Of a stretch of 45,787 nucleotides of DNA, positions 7,971 to 16,773 are shown in pieces. Position numbers and translations under genes: made by a program. The notes beneath the pieces were generated by a model. It was not told where the DNA came from. It made no database searches and saw nothing but the letters and a program-made list of their open reading frames with translations. Numbering within the stretch: position 1 is the first letter of the stretch; every line of letters begins with the position of its first letter. The stretch is taken from assembly GCA_009711765.1 (NCBI GenBank), contig VEND01000046.1, positions 1-45,787 on the forward strand, written 5' to 3'. This stretch comes from Bacillota bacterium (GTDB lineage Bacteria; Bacillota; Clostridia; Tissierellales; MES13).

Positions 7971-9207
7971 ACCTTTTAAAGCTATAAGACCAAAGAAAGA
8001 ATTAGTTGAAGATGTAGCGTCATTACCATATGATGTAATGAATAGAGAAGAAGCAAAAAAAATGGCTGAAGGAAATAAAAAGTCGTTTCTACACGTTGTA
8101 AGGGCTGAGATAGATATAGATGATTCTATAAGTCAGTACGATGAGGTTGTATATAATAAAGCAAGAAATAATTTAGATGAATTCATTAAAGAAGGTACTT
8201 TAGTTAAAGAAGATAAACCTAAGTTATATATATATAGACAAATTATGGATGGAAGAGTACAAACAGGTTTAGTAGGATGTACTTCTATAGATGATTATAT
8301 GAATGATATAATTAAAAAACATGAGTTTACAAGACCTGCTAAAGAACAAGATAGAATTAATAACTTTGATTACTGTGATGCAAATACAGCACCAATTTTT
8401 TTAACTTATAGAAAAAATGATGAAGTTAATAATATAATCCATAATTGGATTAAATTCCATAAACCTTTATATAATTTTACATCAGAAGATGGAATAACAC
8501 ATATAGTTTGGGATATATGTGATGATGAAACAGTAAATAGAGTTAGTGAAATATTTGATGGTATAGATTATCTATACATTGCAGATGGACACCATAGATC
8601 AGCTTCATCTGTTAAGGTAGGATTAAAAAGACGTAAAGAGAATCCAGATTATACCGGAGAAGAAGAATTTAACTATTTTCTATCTGTAATATTCCCTGAT
8701 GAAGACTTATTTATTATGGATTATAATAGAGTAGTTGAAGATTTAAATGGTAATAGTGAAACTGAATTTATGGATAAAATAAAAGAAAAATTTGATGTAA
8801 AAGAATATGATGGTGAAGGTCAATATAGACCAGAAGCTAAGCATAAGTTTGGAATGTTTTTAGATAATAAATGGTATGAATTAACTAGTAAGGAAGGTAC
8901 TTTTGATAAAGAAGATCCTGTAAATAGTCTTGATGCTGCTATATTACAAAATAACTTATTAGATCCTATACTAGGTATAGAAAATCCAAGAACAAATGAT
9001 AGAATTGATTTTGTTGGTGGAATAAGAGGTCTTAAAGAATTAGAAGAAAGAGTAAATGATGGAATGAAGGTTGCTTTTTCAATGTATCCTACAGCTATTG
9101 AAGATTTAATTAAAGTTGCAGATGCAGGAAAAGTAATGCCACCAAAGTCTACTTGGTTTGAACCAAAATTAAGAAGTGGATTATTTGTTCATAGATTATC
9201 AGATTAG
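7957..9207 (+). CDS. DUF1015 family protein of the serine operon
   Basis: A 416-residue DUF1015 protein of unproven function. The start is ATG 7957, seven bases after GGAGGA inside the serA 3' end; a more upstream in-frame ATG (7939) has no ribosome binding site. Conserved-looking blocks are the N-terminal VRPFKAIRPKKELVEDVASLPYDV, KHEFTRPAKEQDR (121-133), DGHHRSASS (210-218) and the C-terminal MYPTAIEDLIKVADAG with MPPKSTWFEPKLRSGLF. The DGHHR block resembles the GxxR motif of ParB/sulfiredoxin-fold enzymes, which include archaeal free-serine kinase. With the serine genes upstream, a role in serine or phosphoserine chemistry is a reasonable inference, not a demonstrated one. Confidence 0.9.
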   Translation: MSVVRPFKAIRPKKELVEDVASLPYDVMNREEAKKMAEGNKKSFLHVVRAEIDIDDSISQYDEVVYNKARNNLDEFIKEGTLVKEDKPKLYIYRQIMDGRVQTGLVGCTSIDDYMNDIIKKHEFTRPAKEQDRINNFDYCDANTAPIFLTYRKNDEVNNIIHNWIKFHKPLYNFTSEDGITHIVWDICDDETVNRVSEIFDGIDYLYIADGHHRSASSVKVGLKRRKENPDYTGEEEFNYFLSVIFPDEDLFIMDYNRVVEDLNGNSETEFMDKIKEKFDVKEYDGEGQYRPEAKHKFGMFLDNKWYELTSKEGTFDKEDPVNSLDAAILQNNLLDPILGIENPRTNDRIDFVGGIRGLKELEERVNDGMKVAFSMYPTAIEDLIKVADAGKVMPPKSTWFEPKLRSGLFVHRLSD

Positions 9208-9212
9208 TATTG

Positions 9213-9249
9213 AAGAAGGAATGATTTTTCATTCCTTCTTTATTTTTAT
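9213..9249 (+). terminator. Terminator of the serine operon
   Basis: AAGAAGGAATGA and TCATTCCTTCTT form a 12-bp perfect stem with a four-T loop, followed by TATTTTTAT. Confidence 0.92.
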
Positions 9250-9298
9250 ATAAAAAGGGTATTATAATAATAAGGAATTATAAAGTGAGGGTAAAAAT

Positions 9299-9994
9299 AT
9301 GATAAAATTAGAGAAATACTATGGAAAAACTTTCAGGTCCTTATTATGGGTTATAAATCCTTTTAAAAAGAAGATAATAAAAACAGAATGTAAAGTACAT
9401 CGGTTTATTAATTATCAAAGTTTAAAAATTATAAACAAATATAATTATGATAAAGAATTTAATATTTTTAATAAATATCTAGAAGATATTAATAAAGGTG
9501 TAGTATGGGCAGATCAAGATTTTAAAAGTATAGGACATTTTTACAATCCTATAAAGAAAAAGGGTTTATATGGACATAATCACGCCTTAGGACTAGCATT
9601 AAAATACTATAAAAAAGCGTTATATAACTGGGATAAAGATAATAAAAAAGCTATGTTTTATTTAGGTGCATCAGTTCATATAATTCAAGATTTGACTATA
9701 CCTCAACATGTTAATATTAGATTATTAGATAGTCATAGACAGTATGAAAATTTTGTAAAGCTTACCTATAAAAAGGTAAAGGAATTTAAAAGCTTAGAAA
9801 GACCTATTATATTTAGTGATTTAAAAAAATATATTGAATTTAATACAAAGATTTCTTTAAAGGTATATAAGCATTTTAGAGATATAGAAAATAATAATAA
9901 AAGATTTTATAAAATAACCCTATGTGCTTTACCATTAGCTCAAAGAACCACTGCAGGTTGTTTTTTGATGTTTTTCTCAGATATAAACAGTTAA
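9299..9994 (+). CDS. Zinc-dependent phospholipase C-like protein without signal peptide
   Basis: The 231 residues resemble the catalytic domain of zinc phospholipases C (Bacillus cereus PLC, clostridial alpha-toxin). Likely metal ligands are His34, Asp72 or Asp74, His80, then the run His127-Asp131-His137 in VHIIQDLTIPQH and His146/Glu150 in SHRQYE. The four-residue spacings of 127/131 and 146/150 match the family. Two features are odd: there is no signal peptide, and no N-terminal Trp sits at the spacing expected for the mature-enzyme zinc ligand. No C2/PLAT domain is present. It may be an intracellular or sporulation-related relative rather than a toxin. It is monocistronic by context. Confidence 0.75.
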   Translation: MIKLEKYYGKTFRSLLWVINPFKKKIIKTECKVHRFINYQSLKIINKYNYDKEFNIFNKYLEDINKGVVWADQDFKSIGHFYNPIKKKGLYGHNHALGLALKYYKKALYNWDKDNKKAMFYLGASVHIIQDLTIPQHVNIRLLDSHRQYENFVKLTYKKVKEFKSLERPIIFSDLKKYIEFNTKISLKVYKHFRDIENNNKRFYKITLCALPLAQRTTAGCFLMFFSDINS

Positions 9995-10075
9995 AGGGTA
10001 GAAATAATGATTAAAATAGTTTAAAATAATATTAATGATAAAAAAATATTAATTTAATTGAAGGGAGAGTTACTA

Positions 10076-11875
10076 TTGGGGGAAAGACAAAATATAAGGG
10101 AAAATATTAAAGAGGAATATAAATGGGATTTAGAATCCCTTTATCAAAATGAAACTCTTTGGGAAGAGGATTTTAATAAAGTTAAACAGTTATCAAAAGA
10201 AATACAAAAATATAAAGGTAATATATCAGAAAGTGGAAAGACATTAAAAAAGGTTCTTGATTTAGGATTTGAAATTTCTAGAATAGTTGAAAATGTATAT
10301 ACGTATGCAAAGATGAGAAAAGATGAAAATAATAATAAAGAAAAATATCAAGCTTTAGCAGATAGAGCTTCTAGCTTGATTGTTAAAGTCAAAGAAAGTA
10401 CTTCTTTTATTGAACCAGAGATATTATCAATAGATGAAGAAAAGTTAAAATATTATATAGAAAGTGTTGATGGGTTAATCATGTATAAACACTTTCTAAA
10501 TCAGATTATTAGAAAGAAAGAACATATTCTTACTCAAAGTGAAGAAGCAATTATAGCCCAAGTAGGGGAATTAGCCAATGGACCAGAGGATATTTTTACT
10601 ATGTTAAATAATGCTGATATTAAATTCCCTGTAATTAATAACGAAAAGGGAGAAAAAATAGAAATTACCCATGGAAAGTTTATACCACTTATGGAAAGTA
10701 AAAATAGACAGGTAAGAAAAGATGCATTTAAGGGAATGTATGATACCTATAATAAATATAAAAATACTTTAGCATCAACCCTTGCTTCTAGTATTAAAAA
10801 AGATGTATTTTATTCTAAAGTGAGAAAATACAAATCAAGTTTAGAGGCAGCTTTAGATGAAAATAAAATTCCAACTAATGTATATGATAATCTTATAGAA
10901 GCAGTCCATGATAATTTAGATGCTATGCATAAGTATGTAAAACTTAGAAAAGAAATATTAGGATTAGAAAAATTACATATGTATGACTTATATACTCCCA
11001 TGGTTAAAGATGTTGATATGAAGATATCCTATGATGAAGCTAAGGATACAGTTATAAAGGCACTTAAACCCTTAGGCGATGATTATATAAAAAAGGTTAA
11101 AGAAGGTTTTAATTCCCGATGGATAGATGTATATGAAAATGAAGGAAAGACAAGTGGAGCTTATTCTTCAGGAACTTATGATTCAAAGCCTTTTATACTT
11201 TTAAATTATCAAGATACTTTAGATAATATGTTTACTCTAGCACATGAAATGGGTCATTCTATACATAGTTATTATACTAAAAAAAATCAACCCTATGTAT
11301 ATGGAGATTATAGTATTTTTCTAGCAGAAGTAGCATCTACAGCTAATGAAGCAATCTTAATGGATTATATGCTAAATAATGCAAAAAATAAAAGGGAAAA
11401 ATTATATCTTCTAAATCATTATCTAGAACAGTTTAGAGGAACAGTTTATAGACAGACCATGTTTGCAGAGTTTGAAAAAATAATTCATGAGAAAGTTGAA
11501 AGTGGCGGTTCCTTAACAGCAGATGGTTTGTGTAAAATATATAAAAGCTTAAATGAAAAATATTATGGTCCTGATATAGTAATAGATGATGAAATAGCCA
11601 TAGAATGGGCTAGAATACCTCATTTTTATTATAATTATTATGTGTATCAATATGCCACTGGATTTTCAGCTGCTGTTAGTCTATCTCAAATGATACTAAA
11701 AGATAAGGATAATGTAGATAGATATATTAACTTTTTAAAGGGGGGTAGTCATGATTATCCAATAAATATATTAAAAAAAGCAGGTGTGGATATGACTACT
11801 GTAAAACCTGTAAATAATGCTTTAAAGTTATTTAGAAATCTAGTTGATGAAATGGAAAGAACAATAAAAGAATAA
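10076..11875 (+). CDS. pepF: Oligoendopeptidase F, M3B zinc metallopeptidase
   Basis: Cytoplasmic zinc endopeptidase that degrades oligopeptides. About 599 residues, the usual length for PepF. The zinc motif HEMGHSIHS starts near residue 390, with the downstream glutamate in FLAEVASTANEAIL. The C-terminal signature IPHFYYNYYVYQYATGFSAA is also typical. The longest frame begins at a TTG (10058) that overlaps the ribosome binding site GAAGGGAGAG. TTG 10076, six bases after that site, is the better start and gives an N-terminus MGERQNIRENIKEEYKWDL. A terminator follows directly. Confidence 0.93.
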   Translation: MGERQNIRENIKEEYKWDLESLYQNETLWEEDFNKVKQLSKEIQKYKGNISESGKTLKKVLDLGFEISRIVENVYTYAKMRKDENNNKEKYQALADRASSLIVKVKESTSFIEPEILSIDEEKLKYYIESVDGLIMYKHFLNQIIRKKEHILTQSEEAIIAQVGELANGPEDIFTMLNNADIKFPVINNEKGEKIEITHGKFIPLMESKNRQVRKDAFKGMYDTYNKYKNTLASTLASSIKKDVFYSKVRKYKSSLEAALDENKIPTNVYDNLIEAVHDNLDAMHKYVKLRKEILGLEKLHMYDLYTPMVKDVDMKISYDEAKDTVIKALKPLGDDYIKKVKEGFNSRWIDVYENEGKTSGAYSSGTYDSKPFILLNYQDTLDNMFTLAHEMGHSIHSYYTKKNQPYVYGDYSIFLAEVASTANEAILMDYMLNNAKNKREKLYLLNHYLEQFRGTVYRQTMFAEFEKIIHEKVESGGSLTADGLCKIYKSLNEKYYGPDIVIDDEIAIEWARIPHFYYNYYVYQYATGFSAAVSLSQMILKDKDNVDRYINFLKGGSHDYPINILKKAGVDMTTVKPVNNALKLFRNLVDEMERTIKE

Positions 11876-11903
11876 AGATTCCCAATTTGGGAATCTTTTA
11901 TTA
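11874..11903 (+). terminator. Terminator of pepF
   Basis: AAAGATTCCC / GGGAATCTTT, a 10-bp stem with a short AATTT loop, followed by TATTATT. Confidence 0.88.
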
Positions 11904-12013
11904 TTGCATAAAATTACAATTCAAGATAAAATAAGTATTTGGAGGATTATTTTAATAATGTTATAATATATATCTAATCTACATATATAAGGATTAACAA
12001 GAAGGGAGATATT

Positions 12014-12577
12014 ATGAGAGAAGAAATACATGAATTAAAAAAAGCAGTAAGTGACTTAGAATCCTATGTAAATATATATAATAAGGAAAAAATCAACGAA
12101 ATAGTTCAAAGAATCATTGATATTTCCTCTAGTATTAATAATAAAGTTAATGATAATAATGAAATTGAGAATGACAATTTTGAGGAAATTTCTTATTTAA
12201 CTACAGTACCCTTTTTATATAAACCAGTAACCAAAAAGGATTATTATGAAGGAGATTATTTAGAGACTTTTTCAATGCAACGTACTGATGAGTTAAAAAG
12301 AGCTAATACCTTGGATTTGCATAATAAATTTTGGAATTCTAACTGTGTTGAAAATGGTAATATTTTTGGCTCAGTACCTGAAGAATTACTTAGTAAGGAT
12401 TCAGTAGATAGCTTATTATCATCAGGGTGGTTATCAGTGGATGTAAATATTTATGAAGTTAATGATAATATTGATTATTTTGATTTAGAAAATTTATGTG
12501 AAAATAATTTTACTAATTTTTTAATTGTTACTGAGAGAAAAGAAGATAAATATTTGATACTTGAATACAAAATATAA
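12014..12577 (+). CDS. Hypothetical protein, 187 aa
   Basis: Not recognised. Residues 1-45 are a predicted helical coiled-coil-like stretch (EEIHELKKAVSDLESYVNIY). They are followed by an Asn/Asp-rich linker and a mixed domain from about 58 to the end with aromatic and acidic residues. It has no signal peptide or membrane segment. RBS AAGGGAGA lies seven bases before ATG. It faces nadK and shares a symmetrical terminator with it. Confidence 0.7.
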   Translation: MREEIHELKKAVSDLESYVNIYNKEKINEIVQRIIDISSSINNKVNDNNEIENDNFEEISYLTTVPFLYKPVTKKDYYEGDYLETFSMQRTDELKRANTLDLHNKFWNSNCVENGNIFGSVPEELLSKDSVDSLLSSGWLSVDVNIYEVNDNIDYFDLENLCENNFTNFLIVTERKEDKYLILEYKI

Positions 12578-12607
12578 TTAAACCCCAGTATATACTGGGG
12601 TTTAATT
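12576..12607. terminator. Bidirectional terminator between convergent genes
   Basis: A perfect 32-base palindrome (AATTAAACCCCAGTAT and its complement) spans the two stop codons of the 187-residue gene and nadK, with A/T tracts on both sides. It can end transcripts from both directions. Confidence 0.88.
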
Positions 12608-13421
12608 ATAAAAATTTGTTTCTTACATTACTCCAAAAGTTATCATGTCCTAGAGTTAATTTATTTATCTTCATAGTAGAAACTTTGAAATTAATTTCTA
12701 TAATATTATCATACTTATATTGTTTACCATCAACAACAATTAAAATTGAATTTTCATCTCTATACTCAGGATGTAATTTTATAACCATATCATTAGGAAC
12801 AATAACACTAGTTGTTAGGGATCTATAAACTTTAGAATTTATTGGAGATAAAGGTGTAACCTGAAGTACTTCTAATGAAGGGAATACTAAACTTCCCCCT
12901 GAAGAAAAATTATAGGCAGTACTTCCTATAGGGGTTGAAATTAATATACCATCACCACTAAATTTCTCTAGATATGTATCGTCTATACATATATTTAAGT
13001 GTATTGTTTTTGAATTAATTCCCTTTATAACTATTTCGTTTAATCCTATAAGTTCAATACAACTATTACGAGTGCATACCTGCGCTTCAACTAAAAATAT
13101 TTCATTAATATCATAATTCCCATCTGAAAGTGCCTTAACAAAATCATCTAAATTATCTGGACATAATTCCTGAAAAAAACCTAAATGACCAGTATTAACC
13201 CCTATAAAGGGAATATTAGGGAAATTAAAATTATGGACTGTTCTTAAAAAGGCACCATCTCCACCTATACATATGTTTAAAAAGGCATCATAGTTATATC
13301 CTTTAGGAACTAAAAAGCCTTTTTCTTTTAGTTTTTTTTCTAGGACAGATGCGGTTTCAATGGAGTCAGTATCATTGTTATGTATAATGTTAATTTTTTT
13401 ATTTTCTGTGTTATTTGTCAA
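12606..13421 (-). CDS. nadK: NAD kinase
   Basis: ATP (or polyphosphate) NAD kinase making NADP+. The 271 residues have the GGDG motif at 53-56, NTGHLGF near 75-81 and the second signature GDGILISTPIGSTAYNFSSGG, the conserved glycine-rich NAD-binding region. Length is normal for Firmicute NadK (260-290). Start is TTG 13421 behind AAGGGGG at about ten bases; no nearer alternative is better. The gene is divergent from the pseudouridine synthase and stands alone. Confidence 0.93.
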   Translation of the reverse strand: MTNNTENKKINIIHNNDTDSIETASVLEKKLKEKGFLVPKGYNYDAFLNICIGGDGAFLRTVHNFNFPNIPFIGVNTGHLGFFQELCPDNLDDFVKALSDGNYDINEIFLVEAQVCTRNSCIELIGLNEIVIKGINSKTIHLNICIDDTYLEKFSGDGILISTPIGSTAYNFSSGGSLVFPSLEVLQVTPLSPINSKVYRSLTTSVIVPNDMVIKLHPEYRDENSILIVVDGKQYKYDNIIEINFKVSTMKINKLTLGHDNFWSNVRNKFL

Positions 13422-13552
13422 GGAAAGAGCCCCCTTAAGAGTAACTATGTAATCTTGTTTGTAATTATTATTATAGTATATAATACTATTATATACAAAA
13501 TTATAATATATAGATATGGTTTTGTTAAGAAAATTAGAAATGGAGGAAGTTT

Positions 13553-14440
13553 ATGCAAAAAAATGAAAATACTATAGTCTATAAAGTTAATAAAGAACTA
13601 AAATTAGAAGAAATTCTACGAAATAATTTAAATTTCTCGGGTAGATTATTTAGAAAATTATATAAAAGAAAATTAATAAAGGTAAATGATAAATATGTTA
13701 ATAAAAGAAAACTATGTTCTAAGGGAGATATTATTAAAATAACTATGGAAGATGAGAAAAATGTGTATACACCTAAGTATATACCATTAGATATAGTTTA
13801 CGAAGATTTTGATATTTTAATTATAAATAAGGAACCTAATATAGTCGTACACCCTAGTAAATCTAATAATAACAATACTTTAGCTAATGGTATAGCATAT
13901 TATTTTAAAGAAAATAATATAAATAAAAAAGTGCGGCTTGTTAATAGATTAGATATGAATACTTCAGGATTATTAGTAGTTGCTAAAAACCCCTTTGGAC
14001 ATCAACAAATGGCATTACAATTTGAAAAAAAGAGTGTAAAAAAAACATATCTAGCATTAGTAAAAGGAATTCTTGAAATCAAATCAGGGACTATAGATAA
14101 ACCAATAGGAAAAGATAAAATGAATCCAATTAAAAATATTGTATCTAAGGATGGGAAGAAATCTATAACAAGATATAAAGTATTAAAAAGGTATAAAGAT
14201 TTATCACTTTTAGAAGTTGAGATTATTACTGGTAGAACTCATCAAATAAGAGTTCATCTTGATTATATAAATCATCCGATAATAGGAGATACACTTTATA
14301 ATGAGTCTAGTAAGTTAATAAAAAGACAAGCTTTACATTCATATTCATTAACATTTAATAAACCTAGAACTAATGAAAAATTAAAAATTAAGGCTAAGTT
14401 ACCTACTGATATGGAAAAAGTAATTAAATATTATAAATAA
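13553..14440 (+). CDS. RluA/RluD-family RNA pseudouridine synthase
   Basis: Pseudouridine synthase, 295 residues. An N-terminal S4-like RNA-binding domain (about 17-65, LEEILRNNLNFSGRLFRKLYKRKLIKVN) precedes the catalytic domain. The catalytic aspartate is Asp134 in RLDMNTSGLLVVAKN, and the C-terminal GRTHQIRVHL motif is present. S4 plus RluA architecture is typical of RluD/YlyB-type enzymes, but Firmicutes carry several paralogues, so the uridine target cannot be named. RBS GGAGG lies before ATG. It ends at a strong terminator shared with the convergent coat-like gene. Confidence 0.92.
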   Translation: MQKNENTIVYKVNKELKLEEILRNNLNFSGRLFRKLYKRKLIKVNDKYVNKRKLCSKGDIIKITMEDEKNVYTPKYIPLDIVYEDFDILIINKEPNIVVHPSKSNNNNTLANGIAYYFKENNINKKVRLVNRLDMNTSGLLVVAKNPFGHQQMALQFEKKSVKKTYLALVKGILEIKSGTIDKPIGKDKMNPIKNIVSKDGKKSITRYKVLKRYKDLSLLEVEIITGRTHQIRVHLDYINHPIIGDTLYNESSKLIKRQALHSYSLTFNKPRTNEKLKIKAKLPTDMEKVIKYYK

Positions 14441-14470
14441 AAAAGCAAAGGAAAATCCTTTGCTTTTTTA
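14439..14470. terminator. Bidirectional terminator
   Basis: AAAAAAGCAAAGGA / TCCTTTGCTTTTTT is a symmetrical hairpin with an AAAA-type loop between the convergent pseudouridine synthase and the small coat-like gene. It gives a T run on either strand. Confidence 0.9.
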
Positions 14471-14659
14471 TCTATAAGGACATGGATAATCAGGGCCATA
14501 TCCAGGACCTCTGCCAGGACCAAATCCAGGGCCTCTTAAAGGTCTTCTTCTTGGATATCTAGGACAATAACCATATCTACGCCTATAGTAATAATAAGGA
14601 CAATACGGACAGCACTCTGAATGAGAATCTAATTTATATTCATCATAATTTTTCTCCAT
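14468..14659 (-). CDS. Small Tyr/Arg/Gly/Pro-rich peptide, possible spore coat protein
   Basis: A 63-residue low-complexity protein. The N-terminus is acidic, followed by a Cys/Tyr/Arg-rich core (CCPYCPYYYYRRRYGY) and a Gly-Pro-rich tail with repeated GPG. The composition resembles small spore coat or crust proteins, but there is no homology I can name. AAAGGAGTGATTGA precedes the ATG, a convincing start, and it ends in a terminator, so it is expressed from its own unit or with the membrane peptide gene 78 bases upstream. Confidence 0.65.
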   Translation of the reverse strand: MEKNYDEYKLDSHSECCPYCPYYYYRRRYGYCPRYPRRRPLRGPGFGPGRGPGYGPDYPCPYR

Positions 14660-14736
14660 TCAATCACTCCTTTATTAATTGTGTTATAGAATATGTAATA
14701 ATAAAGGATAATGTGATAAGGTATGGATTACTTAAA

Positions 14737-14895
14737 TTATATAAAATTCTTAATAAAGATTATTAAAAGTAATAAAGAAACTATTAAAGATATTAAAGAA
14801 ATCAACCTAAAAAACTTAATATCTTTTTTAATACTAGCTATATAGGATACAAGAAATAGTATTAAAAAAATAAAAATAATAGAAATAATACCCAT
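14737..14895 (-). CDS. Very small two-helix membrane protein, 52 aa
   Basis: This short frame is easily missed. ATG 14895 is preceded by TAAAGGAGGATTTTT, a near-ideal ribosome binding site with good spacing. The 52 residues form one hydrophobic helix (about 2-19, rich in Ile/Phe/Leu), a short basic loop (SIKKDIKFFR, 21-30) and a second hydrophobic helix (31-47), ending IKNFI. By charge, the loop should face the cytoplasm. Function unknown. It lies between the coat-like peptide (same strand, downstream) and the divergent Ku gene. Confidence 0.7.
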   Translation of the reverse strand: MGIISIIFIFLILFLVSYIASIKKDIKFFRLISLISLIVSLLLLIIFIKNFI

Positions 14896-15006
14896 AAAAA
14901 TCCTCCTTTAGTCTTTGTTATATTTTATTAAGAGTATTATAAAGACATACATAAAACTGTATAAAATGAAAAGAGAGACAAACACTATAGCTAGGAGGTG
15001 GTTGTT

Positions 15007-15831
15007 TTGCATACAATGTGGAAAGGTTCGATAAGTTTTGGATTGGTTAATATACCAGTGCGTATGTTTTCAGCAACGGAGGATAAGGATATTAGATTTA
15101 AAAACTTACATAAGGAATGTCATACACCTATAAAGTACAAAAAGATATGTCCTACATGCAATAAGGAAGTAGGATATGATGAGATAGTAAAGGGGTATGA
15201 ATATGAACCAGGTAAATATGTAATTATTGAAGATAAAGATATAGAATCTATAACACCTGATAAAAATAAGGCAGTTGAAATACTAGATTTTGTAAATCTA
15301 AGTGAAATAGATCCTATATACTTTGATAAATCATATTATTTATCCCCACAAGAAACCGGTGAAAAAGCTTATAATCTTTTACGAAAAGCAATGAAAGATA
15401 CAAAAAAGATAGCTATAGCCAAAATAACAATAAGATCAAAACAAACTTTAGCAGCAGTTAGGGTATATAATGGTTTAATTGTATTAGAGACAATTCATTA
15501 CCCAGATGAGGTAAGGTCGGTAGAACAGGTTCCAAATATTCCTGAGAAAATAGATACTAATAAAAATGAACTTAAGATGGCAACTGAATTAATTAATAAT
15601 CTAACAGCTTCTTTTAAGCCAGATAAATATAAAGATGATTATAGAGAGGCTTTAAAGGAATTAATTAATAAAAAAATTGAAGGTAAAGAAATTAAAGTTG
15701 CACCAAAAGGGAAAGAAAGAAATGTTATTGATTTAATGGAGGCATTAAAAGCAAGTATAGATGAAACAAAACCTAAAAAGAAAACAAATAAGAAAAAGAA
15801 AAAGAAAACAAAAAAAGATACTGCAAGTTAG
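15007..15831 (+). CDS. ku: Ku DNA end-binding protein for NHEJ
   Basis: Bacterial Ku homodimer that binds DNA double-strand ends and recruits LigD. The N-terminal MHTMWKGSISFGLVNIPVRM is the family hallmark. The central bridge region follows (YEPGKYVIIEDKDIESITP, KAYNLLRKAM), and a lysine-rich C-terminal tail from about 250 (runs of KKK) is typical of the DNA-tethering extension. TTG 15007 is the start: it lies six bases after AGGAGGTGG and gives the canonical N-terminus, whereas GTG 14998 lies in the ribosome binding site. It is the first gene of a three-gene NHEJ operon. Bacillus Ku/LigD act in spores, and the same is plausible here. Confidence 0.95.
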   Translation: MHTMWKGSISFGLVNIPVRMFSATEDKDIRFKNLHKECHTPIKYKKICPTCNKEVGYDEIVKGYEYEPGKYVIIEDKDIESITPDKNKAVEILDFVNLSEIDPIYFDKSYYLSPQETGEKAYNLLRKAMKDTKKIAIAKITIRSKQTLAAVRVYNGLIVLETIHYPDEVRSVEQVPNIPEKIDTNKNELKMATELINNLTASFKPDKYKDDYREALKELINKKIEGKEIKVAPKGKERNVIDLMEALKASIDETKPKKKTNKKKKKKTKKDTAS

Positions 15832-15840
15832 GTGAAAGCT

Positions 15841-16773
15841 ATGGAAATTATAAAGCCTATGGATCCAATTTTAAAGTCAAATTTTATCAAAGATGAAGAG
15901 TGGATACATCAAGTAAAATGGGATGGTATAAGAGGTATAACTTTTATTGATAAAAAAAATGTAAATGTATTTACTAAAAATGGAAGAAATACTACAGAAA
16001 ATTATCCTGAGTTAAAGGAGCTTTCAAAACTAATTAAAGGAAAAAAAGCAATATTAGATGGGGAAATAATTGTTTTATCCAAAGGTGAAAAACCTTCATT
16101 TAAACATAGTCTTATAAGACAAAAGGTTAGTAATAAAGATAGATTGAAATTTTTTATGAAAAAATATCCTATTAAATATATAGTATTTGATATGTTAATG
16201 ATTGATGATTATGATATTAGGGATTATTCTTTTATAGAGAGAAAAGAGAAACTTAATAAAATATTAAATGAAAATGAAAAAATAGCAATAACAGAGGATT
16301 TTAATAATGGTAAAAAACTTTTTGAATTAATGAAAAAAAGAAAGTGGGAAGGAATAGTATCTAAACGTTTAAGTAGTAAGTATGTACCTGGAAAGAAACA
16401 TAATGATTGGTATAAAATTAAAATAACAAGGAAAATATTAGCTATTGTTTTAGGAGTTGAACTAAAAAAGGATAATCCTAAATCTTTGATTTTAGGATTA
16501 TATAAAGAAGGAGAAATTAAATATATAGGAAAAGCTTCAATTGGTTTAAAGGAAAAAGAGAAAAATCTTATAAAAGAATATATTCCTAAATTAAAGGGTG
16601 GAGATTTTAATACATTTAATTTAAAGGGTTCTATAGTTTATTTTAAAACTTTTATTACCTGTTGGGTTAAGTTTATGGAATGGACACATGATGGTTTATT
16701 AAGAAATCCAAGGATCATTGGATTTAGTGATATAGATTATAAAAAGGCTTTAGGAAGGGAAACTATATTATGA
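15841..16773 (+). CDS. ligD: ATP-dependent DNA ligase, LigD ligase domain as a separate protein
   Basis: NHEJ ATP-dependent DNA ligase. The adenylation motif KWDGIR has its nucleophile at Lys26. Other nucleotidyltransferase motifs are visible (DGEIIVLS, VFDMLMID, EGIVSKRLSSKY, WYKIK), followed by an OB-fold region ending with the WTHDGLLRNPRIIGF signature of LigD ligases. The 310 residues comprise only ligase; no polymerase or 3'-phosphoesterase is fused. Start ATG 15841 follows AGGTGA, which overlaps the Ku stop region. The gene overlaps the polymerase gene by four bases (ATGA), implying coupled synthesis in fixed ratio. Confidence 0.93.
   Translation: MEIIKPMDPILKSNFIKDEEWIHQVKWDGIRGITFIDKKNVNVFTKNGRNTTENYPELKELSKLIKGKKAILDGEIIVLSKGEKPSFKHSLIRQKVSNKDRLKFFMKKYPIKYIVFDMLMIDDYDIRDYSFIERKEKLNKILNENEKIAITEDFNNGKKLFELMKKRKWEGIVSKRLSSKYVPGKKHNDWYKIKITRKILAIVLGVELKKDNPKSLILGLYKEGEIKYIGKASIGLKEKEKNLIKEYIPKLKGGDFNTFNLKGSIVYFKTFITCWVKFMEWTHDGLLRNPRIIGFSDIDYKKALGRETIL

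Noticed and set aside
10020-10075. Direct repeats of TTAAAATAATATTAATGA type around 10010-10055
   Set aside because: Simple AT-rich low-complexity sequence common to all gaps in this window.
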